This document shows, in pieces, positions 9,638 to 17,826 of a stretch of 17,826 nucleotides of DNA. The DNA lies in NCBI GenBank assembly GCA_014904845.1, contig MU119783.1:1652-19477 (forward strand), read 5' to 3'. The stretch is from Acephala macrosclerotiorum (Eukaryota > Ascomycota > Leotiomycetes > Helotiales > Mollisiaceae). The translations under genes were made by a program, and so were the position numbers. Within the stretch, counting starts at the first letter, position 1; every line of letters begins with the position of its first letter. Below the pieces are notes generated by a model. The model did not search any database, was not told the origin of the DNA, and saw nothing but the letters and a program-made list of their open reading frames with translations.

Positions 9638-9642
9638 ATTTT
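9638..9642 (+). repeat. Target-site duplication, right copy (ATTTT)
   Basis: ATTTT directly after the right LTR, matching 3753-3757. The empty target would have been an AT-rich stretch running into the TTTATTTA sequence that follows. Confidence 0.6.
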
Positions 9643-12190
9643 ATTTTATTTATTTATTTCGATATTTTTATTCGATTTAAATTATAAAAAAAAACCGATT
9701 AATAATAAAAAATTAATTTATTAATTATATAAAATTAATTATTTTTTTATTATTTATTTTTAATTATTTAAAATTAAATTTATTTAAATTAATTTATTTT
9801 TTTATTTTATAATAATTTTTTATTTTTTTTAAAAATATTAATTGTTTATTTAATAATATAAAATCAATAATTTTTCGTTTTTCGATTATATTTTTAATTT
9901 ATAATTATTAAATCGTTTTATTATTTTTATATAAATTATTAATTAAATTTTTAATATAAATTTTTTTTTATTGATTTCAATTAAAACGTTTTTTAATTAA
10001 ATTATTTTTCATTAATTTTTTTTTTAATTCTTTTAAATAATAAAAAGAAATTATATTTAAAAATCGAAATTTAATTCGAATATTAATAATAAAATCGATT
10101 TATTTGAATTTTTTTTTTTTTTAATAATTAAATTTATTTAATTTAATTGAAAATTTTTTTAAAAACAAATATTATATATTATTTAATATAAAAAACGAAT
10201 TCGAAAAACAATAAAAATATTTATAGTATTTTTATTTTCGAAAAATTATATTTATTTTATTCGTTAAAAATAAATTAAATTTCAATATTAAATTGAATCG
10301 TTTTATCGTTTTTTTTAATTATTTATATTTTTAATAATTTTTCGATTTTTTCGATTCGATTTTTTTTTATATTAAATTTATTATTTTTTTTCTATTATAC
10401 GAATTTAAATCAATTTTATAAATTTTGAATACTCGAATAAATTATAAATTATTCGTAATAAAAATAATAAAAAACAATAATATAAAAAAAAAAAATATTT
10501 TTAATAAAAAATAAAATATAAACGAAAATAAAATATTCGAATAATTATAAATTATTTATAAAAAAATATATATTTCGAATTAAATATAATATTATAAATT
10601 TTTTTTAATAATATAAAATACAATAAATAATTCGCGATTTTAAATAATAAAAAAAATCGATTTTTATAATATTTTTATTTTAATAATAAAATCGATAAAT
10701 TATAAAAATATTTTTATTTTTATTATTATTTACAATTAAAAAATCGATTAAATAAATATAAATTTCTTTTTTTATAAAAAAATCAATATTGAAATTTATA
10801 TTAATTTATTTATCGAATATAGTATTTCGAGAATTATTAAATTAAATAAAATTTTATATAATCTCAAATAATTATTTCGTATATAATATAATATATTTAT
10901 TAATTTTTTTTTAAAATAATATTTTTATTTTTTATCGAAAAAATATAATTATTATTATTTATATTAACGATTTTTTTATTATTAATAATTTACAAAAAAA
11001 TATTAATACTATTAAAAAATCGTTTAATTTTTATTTTTATATATTTGATTTCAATTTATATTATTTTTATTTAAATATAAAAATTATTCGAAATTATTTT
11101 TATCGTTTTTTTCATTTTTTATAAATTATTTACTTTTGAAAATTTTTTAAAAACAATAATATATCGATTTATTTTATTATTAATATTTTAATAAAATCAA
11201 TAATTTATTTAATTTTAATTGAAAAAAATTATCGAATATCGTTTTTTCTAATAAATATATTAATTTATTATTGATTTTTTTATATATATTATATTTAATA
11301 CGCGATTTAATTTTATTTATATTATTTTAATTATTAATTAATTCGTTTTAAATTCGATCGAAATATATATAAAAATAAAAAAATAAAAATTTTAATATAT
11401 TCAAAATATATTTAATATAAATTTAATTTTTCGAAAATCGATTTAATTATTTAAAAACTATATCGATTTCAATTAAATCGATAATCGTAATATTAAATAA
11501 TCGATATTCGATTATATTTTTAATATAAAATCAATAATTATTAATTAATTTATAATTTTATTTTATTTTATAAAATCGAATATATCGAATAAATAAATAT
11601 AATCAAAAAATAATCTAATTATAAATTTTTTTAAAATAAATTAATTTCAACGATTTAAATATTAATATTATTGTATTTACGAAATTTTTTTTAATTTTAT
11701 ATTCGAATAAAATATATTGATATTTAATATTATTTCGTTTAAAAAAAATTTATTAAAAAAAGAAATTTAAAATATATTTACATATTATAATAAATTGCAG
11801 ATATATTAATAAAAATATTATTGAAAAAATCGTTTTAAAAATTTTAAACAATTATAAAAATCGAATAATTTTTATAATTAAAAATAAATATTATTTATTA
11901 TTTAATTAATTATTCGTAAATTAATTCGTATTCGATTGAAATATATTCGATTATAATATCGATTTTATTTATATTATTCGAATAATTAGTATATAAAATA
12001 TTTTAAATCAAAATAAAATTTTTATTATTAATTTTTATCGTTTTTTTATTTATCGTTCGTTATTTTTTTATAAAAATTTTTTTTTATATAATTTTAATTA
12101 TAATTTATCGAAAATATAATTAAATATTGTATATAATATATAAAAGTTTTTATATTTATTTATTCAAAGTATATAAAAATATTAAAATAA
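9643..12190. other. Right flank, inner part: gene-free AT-rich DNA
   Basis: The composition returns at once to the exhausted type seen on the left: G occurs mostly in CpG, and the residual C is mainly in CpA. In 11401-11640 I count six non-CpG C and no non-CpG G. CpGs are locally dense around 11430-11520. One CpG-containing hairpin lies at 11461-11483. No open frame, RNA gene or repeat family is recognisable. Confidence 0.65.
11461..11483. other. Hairpin with two CpGs in the stem
   Basis: TATCGATTT and AAATCGATA are perfect reverse complements, a 9-bp stem with the 5-base spacer CAATT. It lies in a locally CpG-dense stretch. Inverted repeats are easy to form in AT-rich DNA, so a function is not implied. 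Confidence 0.35.
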
Positions 12191-12205
12191 TTTTTTTTTT
12201 TTTTT
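12191..12205. repeat. Poly-T tract of 15
   Basis: Uninterrupted run of 15 T. Its last part overlaps the right copy of the 49-bp dispersed repeat and it opens a 550-bp cluster of simple repeats. Confidence 0.9.
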
Positions 12206-12246
12206 ATATATTATTAAAAAAAAATATTCATTTTATATTTTTTAAT
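12198..12246 (+). repeat. Dispersed direct repeat, right copy (partner at 221-269)
   Basis: Same 49-bp segment as at 221-269, differing only by three transitions. The two copies bracket the LTR element and about 6 kb of flanking DNA. They could be the remains of the ends of an older element into which the retrotransposon inserted, or unrelated low-complexity relics. Confidence 0.45.
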
Positions 12247-12257
12247 ATAATTAAAAT

Positions 12258-12284
12258 ATAAAAATTATAAAAATTATAAAAATT
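12258..12284 (+). repeat. ATAAAAATT tandem, three copies
   Basis: Three exact tandem 9-mers. The same 9-mer is tandemly repeated at 17493-17519, so the motif has been amplified twice in the window, perhaps by slippage. Confidence 0.8.
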
Positions 12285-12292
12285 GAAAAAAA

Positions 12293-12313
12293 ATATATAT
12301 ATATATATATATA
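12293..12313. repeat. (AT)n dinucleotide tract
   Basis: Twenty-one bases of alternating A and T within the simple-repeat cluster; such tracts readily unwind or form cruciforms. Confidence 0.9.
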
Positions 12314-12461
12314 AATTTAAATTTTTATTTAAAAATAAGAATTTAAAATTTTTATAATTATAAAACAAATTTTAAATAATAAAAAAAAGTTTTTAAATTA
12401 TAAATTTTAATAAAAAAAACAATAATATTAAATACTAATAATAATAAAAATAAAATAAAAA

Positions 12462-12497
12462 TAAAAAAAATGAAAAAAATAAAAAAAATAAAAAAAA
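12462..12497 (+). repeat. TAAAAAAAA tandem, four copies
   Basis: Four tandem 9-mers of T followed by eight A. In the second unit the first of these A's is G (12472). That G is the only non-A/T base in the array, and is either the ancestral base or a reverse change. Confidence 0.85.
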
Positions 12498-12563
12498 TAA
12501 ATTAAAATTTTAAAAAATAAAATATTAATATTAATATAATTATATAATTCGTATAACGATAAT

Positions 12564-12739
12564 TAATTCGATTTAATTAATAAATAAAATATTTCAAAAA
12601 ATCGATTAAATAAAAAAAAATTAATTTAATTCGATTAATAAATAAAATAATTCGAAAAATTAATTAAATAAAATAAAAATTAATTTAATTTGATTAATAA
12701 ATAAAATATTTTAAAAAATTGATTAAACGAAAAAAAAAT
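12564..12739 (+). repeat. Minisatellite, three 58-59-bp units
   Basis: Units at 12564-12621, 12622-12680 and 12681-12739, anchored on an ATTAATAAATAAAAT block at 12576, 12634 and 12693. The units differ largely by C/T or G/A. One has TTCA and ATCGATT where another has TTTA and ATTGATT, and the CG in unit three (12728-12729) is TA in the others. This suggests tandem duplication before or during the same C-to-T decay that shaped the rest of the window. Confidence 0.75.
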
Positions 12740-15700
12740 ATATAATAAAAATTAAATAAAAATATATAAAAATAAAAAATAAAAAATCGATATAATAAAA
12801 TAAATATTAAATTTATTAAAAAAAATTTAAATAAAAATAAAATTTATATTTATAATATATATTAAATATTTTAAAACAAATTAAAAAATAATTTATATAT
12901 TAATAAAAATTAAAAATTATTTTTATTAATATAAAATTTATTAATATCGAAATAAATTAATAACTTTTTAAAAAACGTTTTATAAATAAACGTTATTAAT
13001 TTTTTTTTTAATAATAAAATTAAAATTTTAAAAAAATTAAAATTAATTTTTTTTTAAAAAAATTAAATAATTATAATAAATTCGATAATAAAATTATAAA
13101 AATTTACTAATATTTTATTTTTAATTCAATATAATATAATTAATAATATTTACAATTATTATAAATATTTTTAAAAAAAATTTATTTTTATATTTTATAT
13201 ATTTTTTTTAATTATTAAATTTTATTAAATCGATAATAATACATCGAATAAATTTTTAAAAAAAAATTTTTATTATAATCGAAAAAAAATTTCATTATAA
13301 AAATTTAATACAAATATAAATAATATATATATTAATATAAAAAAAATTTAAAATAATTCGTTTTAAATTAAAAAACGAATTTTAAATTTAATTTAAATTT
13401 AAATTTAATTTTAAACGAAATTTATTTACGATTTAAATATTATATTAAAAAATAAAAACGAGAATATTATAAATATATAATAAATATAAAAATTGAAAAA
13501 AATATATAAAAAAAAAAATAAAAAAAATATATTTAATTATTTATTTTTTATTTATAAAAAATATTTAATAATAAATTTTTTTTTTTTTTAAATATTTATA
13601 ATATTATTTTATTTTATATTTAAAATAAATATATTGAATAATTTTTAATTATAATATTATATTATTAACGTAAATTGTTATTATTAAATAAATAAATAAA
13701 AATATTAATAAAAATATTTAATAAAAAAAATTAAATAATAATAATAATAATATATTTATTAAATATAATATTTACGTTTATTAAATATTTAAAATATTAT
13801 TTTAAATTTTTATAATTTTATATATTTTTAAAAAAAAAAATCGTAAAAATATTAATATATTTCAAAATAAAAATAAAAAAAATATTTTTTAATAATTTAA
13901 AAAAAAATTATAAATATTATTATTAATAATCGAAATTTGAAAATAATTATTAAATTCGATTAATTAATTCGAAAATAAAAATAAAAATATATTTTTTAAT
14001 AAATTAAAATTAATTTTAATATAAAAAAAATATATATATTTTTTAATAATTCGAAAATAAAATATTTAAAATTAAAAAATAAATAATTAATTACGATTAA
14101 TATATTTCAAAATAAAAATAAAAATAAAAAATTCGATAATAATTAATTATTAATTTTTTTAATCAATAATAATATTTTTATTTTATAATTTTTATATATT
14201 TATTTTTTATTAATTTAATATTATATTTTTTAATTATATTATATATTGAAACTTTTATAATAATAAAATAAATAACGAGAAAAAAAATTAATAATAATAT
14301 AAAAATAATATTAATAATAATTAAATATTAATTTTTAAATTTATAATAAAATCGATTTATTATAATAATAATAAAAAAAAGTTTATAAATTAATTAATTT
14401 ATTTCGTAATAAAAATAAAAATATATTTATTAATAATATTCGAAAATAAAATTATTTTTTTATTTTTATTTCGATTTTATAATTAATAAATAAAAATAAT
14501 AATTAATAATAAAATTATTTTATTATAATAAAAATAAAAAAATAAAAAAAAATTTATATTAATAATAAAAAAATAAAAATATAATTTATATTAAAAATAA
14601 AATAAAAAAATAAATAAAAATAAAAAATTTATAATAATTAATAATTTATAAATTTTTTTTTAAAATTATTAAAAACTTTTTATTAATATAAAATAATTAT
14701 ATAAATATTATAATTAAAATTCGAAATTAAAATCTTTAAAAAAATTTAAATATCGAAAATCGTTTTATTAATTCTTTATATTTATAATATTAATATTTAT
14801 AAAATTATATAATTTTTTCAAAAAAATATTTAATAATATTTAAAAAATTTAAAATTTTCGATTAATAATATTAAATTAATTTACGATTATTTTATAATTA
14901 AATCGTATTAATAATATTAAACGTTATAAATATTAATAAATTTATTTTTTAATTATTATAATTTAATTTCTTTTTATTATAAAAATATTTTATTTTTACA
15001 ATTTTAATTATTTTAAATTAATATATTATACGTTGTTATTATTATTATAATTTTTATTAAAATATATTATTTAATAATTTTTTTAATTAAAATATATTGA
15101 GATTTAAAATATAAAAATTTAATAAATTAAATAAAATATATTAATTAATAAAATATTAATTAAAGTTTTTAAATAAATAAATTAAAATTTTTATTAAAAA
15201 TTATTAAAAACTTTATAAAAATTAAATCGATAATTCAAATATATTTATTATATTCGAAATTTTTTATATTAAATATATAATAATATTTATATTTATAAAA
15301 ATTAAATAATAATAATAAAATTATATAAATAAATTCGATTATTTTAATAAAAAAATAAAAAAATATATATTTTAAAAATTTGAAAAATTTTAATTTAATA
15401 AATATAAAAATAATTAAATTAATTTAATAAAAATATTATATTTTATAATCGTTTTAAAATTAATATTTTGAAAAATAATTAAATTAATATTATAAAATTA
15501 TTAAATTTTATAAATATTTATATCGAGTATCGATTTAAATTTTAATATTAAATAAAACTTTTATTAAAATTATATAATAATATATTAATAAATAATTTTA
15601 TTTTATAATTGTAATTATACATTGAAATTAAATTTTTTTTAAATAATTTTTAATATTTATATTTTATAATAAACAATAAAAAAATAAATTTTTATATAAA

Positions 15701-16330
15701 TTTATAAATGAAAAAATAAATTTAAATTTAAAATATTTATATTATTAATAATTTAATTTAATATTATATTATATTTAAATTATTGAACGATATAAATAAA
15801 AAAAATACGTATATATAATATAAATTAAATTAAATATCAATTTTAATTTATTTATTATAAATTTTAATAATCGTAAAAAAAAATTTATTAATATAAATTT
15901 ATCGAAAAACGAATTAATATATTAATTAAAATCAAATTCGTAAAAAAAAAAAAAAAAATTAAAATATATATTAAAATTATAAAAAAATTAAAAAAATAAA
16001 ATATTTATTAAATATTTATAAAAATTTAATAAATACGAAATACGAAAATATTATTCAAAATATTTTTTTTAATATTTTATTAATAATCGTAATTAATAAA
16101 TATAAATTTTTAATATTTATTTTCGATTTTACGAAAAATACTCGAATTCGTTTAATTTAATTCTCGAAATATTTAAATAAAAACGATTTAAATTTTAATA
16201 ATTTTAGAAATTTATTTTGAAATTTTATTATTTTAAATAAAATTATCGATTTAAAAAATAATTAATATTCGTCGAAAAAAAATATATTAAATAATAAAAA
16301 TAAAACGTTTATTATTAACGATTTTTCAAT

Positions 16331-16355
16331 TAAAATAAAATAAAATAAAATAAAA
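16331..16355 (+). repeat. (TAAAA)n microsatellite, five copies
   Basis: Five perfect TAAAA units followed by degenerate ones. It contains no C or G, so it cannot record the C-to-T mutation seen around it. Confidence 0.85.
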
Positions 16356-16852
16356 TATAAAATAAAAACAATTTATTATTCGATTTATTTCAAAAAAAAT
16401 TATTAATTTTATTATTTTATATAAATTTTAAAAATTCGAAAATTTGTAATTTAATATATATAATTATTAAAATATTAAAAATTTAATTATATAAATATAA
16501 AATAAAATTTATCGTAAATAAAATTATTATTCGTTTATAAAAAATAATTTAAAACTTTTTTTAATATAATAAAATATAAAATAATATTAATTAATATTTT
16601 AATAATAAATTTATTTAAATATAATTTTAATTAAAAACGAATTAATATAAAAAATTCGTAATAAAATTTAATTTATAATAAAATAATAAAATTTTATAAA
16701 TAAAATTTTTTTTTATATTAATATTATATTTTATTTTCGTAATTAATTTTTTATTTATAAAAATTTCAAATTAAATAATAATAATATAAAAATATATATT
16801 CGTTTGAAATTATAATAATTTATTATTAAATTATTTTTATTTTAATTAAATT

Positions 16853-16884
16853 AATCGTAAATACGTTTTTTATTATTTACGATT
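16853..16884. other. Perfect hairpin, 11-bp stem with two CpGs
   Basis: AATCGTAAATA and TATTTACGATT are exact reverse complements separated by a 10-base spacer. An 11-bp perfect stem holding CG on both arms is the longest CpG-bearing inverted repeat I found in the right flank. It could be a relic of a transposon terminus or a fold-back; no function is evident. Confidence 0.45.
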
Positions 16885-17492
16885 TAATAAATAATTATAT
16901 AATTAAAAAATATTAAAATTTATTATATAAAAATTTTATAATTTATTATATAATTATTGAAAAATTAAATAAAATAAACGTTATTATTTTATTTTAAAAT
17001 TAAAACGTTTAAAATTAATTTAATAAAACAATTTTATATAAATTTATAAATTAATTAAAATTAAAAAATACAAATTAAAATATTTAATTTTATAATATAA
17101 TTAATAATTTATTAATTCGATTAAATAAAATATTAATAAAATTAATATATATAATATTTAAATTTTAATTAAATTTAAAATTAAAATATATTTAAAGAAT
17201 TTTTTATTAATATAATATATTAAAAATAAATAATAATTGAAAAATTAAAAAAAAAACGAAATTAATTTTATTAATTTAAATTTAAAAATAATATAAAATT
17301 TATATAATTAAAATAATAATAATTAAATTTTTAAAATATAATATTTTATATATATATTAGAATTTTAACGACGTTTTACGTTTTTTAATATATTAAAAAA
17401 ACAAATAAAAATTTAATTTTATAAATATTTTTACTAAAAAAATTTAATTTAATATTTTTATTTAAAATTATATTTAAAATTATTTTAAAAAA

Positions 17493-17519
17493 TTAAAAAT
17501 TATAAAAATTATAAAAATT
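17493..17519 (+). repeat. ATAAAAATT tandem, second array
   Basis: Two exact copies at 17502-17510 and 17511-17519, preceded by one copy with a single change (TTAAAAATT). Same unit as 12258-12284. Confidence 0.75.
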
Positions 17520-17826
17520 AATATACTCGTTTAAATCACGTTTAAATTACGTTTATTTTTAATCAATTTTTATAATATATTAAATTTTATTATTTAATTA
17601 TATTAAAATTATATATAAAATTAAATAAATAATTAATAAAAAATTAATTTAAATTTAATAAAAATTAAATATTATATAAAATAAAATTATATTTTAAAAA
17701 AAAATATATATTCTTTTAATATTTATATAATTAATAAATATATTAATTATAATAAATTAAAAAATAAAATAAAATTATAAATTTTTTAAAAATAATATTT
17801 TTTATATATATTAAAAAAATTTAATT

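Larger units (their letters stand above)
12740..17826. other. Right flank, outer part: gene-free AT-rich DNA
   Basis: Five kilobases with no gene-like frame, RNA gene or GC island. It appears rather A-rich on the plus strand through much of 12250-14700, unlike the T-rich start of the window. Residual G is almost always in CpG or TTG. Content I can name: short A and TAAAA runs, a CpG-containing hairpin at 16853-16884, and a second ATAAAAATT array at 17493-17519. A 17-base A run is at 15942-15958. Confidence 0.65.

Noticed and set aside
1..17826. Mitochondrial spacer DNA of a yeast (AT-rich with GC clusters)
   Set aside because: Two GC islands in an AT sea recall Saccharomyces mitochondrial GC clusters. 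But there are no mitochondrial genes or tRNAs in 17.8 kb, scattered CpGs persist throughout, and the islands lie inside 208-bp LTRs with target duplications and transition-only divergence.

Overview
This window is extremely A+T-rich DNA with no recognisable gene. The only reading frame of any length from an ATG (62 codons, 247-435 +) is the translation of a TTTA microsatellite. The base pattern suggests eukaryotic nuclear heterochromatin. Outside 3758-9637, G and C fall to a few per cent (1 to 6 G/C per 60 bases in lines I counted). What remains is mostly CpG, then CpA/TpG, with very little CpT/ApG and almost no CC/GG. Such directional C-to-T and G-to-A decay around a transposon best fits the RIP-mutated AT-rich compartment of a filamentous ascomycete, possibly a centromere or subtelomere. 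The organism assignment is an inference, at about 0.6.

The one clear structure is a whole LTR-retrotransposon relic at 3758-9637 (5,880 bp). Two direct repeats of 208 bp lie exactly 5,672 bp apart (3758-3965 and 9430-9637). They align without gaps and show 16 differences, all transitions. Each has termini that fit a decayed TGT...ACA, and a 5-bp duplication (ATTTT) sits just outside the pair at 3753-3757 and 9638-9642. Each LTR holds a 57-bp island of about 60 % G+C (3893-3949, 9565-9621) with an inverted repeat and a CACGTGAC box. These are the only GC-rich stretches in the window. A pyrimidine tract just inside the left LTR weakly suggests the element reads on the minus strand.

The body of the element (3966-9429) keeps more G+C than the flanks but no open frame. 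It has two halves with opposite strand bias. From about 3966 to 8075 non-CpG C greatly outnumbers G. From about 8076 to 9429 G outnumbers C. This looks like strand-specific C-to-T mutation that changes strand, or a native skew that survived.

The flanks (1-3752 and 9643-17826) are older, more exhausted AT-rich DNA. They contain a 90-bp TTTA microsatellite (298-387), a cluster of simple repeats at 12191-12739 ending in three 58-59-bp minisatellite units, a 49-bp near-identical segment at 221-269 and 12198-12246, and a few hairpins whose stems keep CpGs. No tRNA, rRNA, CRISPR or bacterial signals were seen. The layering suggests an old mutated region invaded later by a retrotransposon that was then mutated by the same process.
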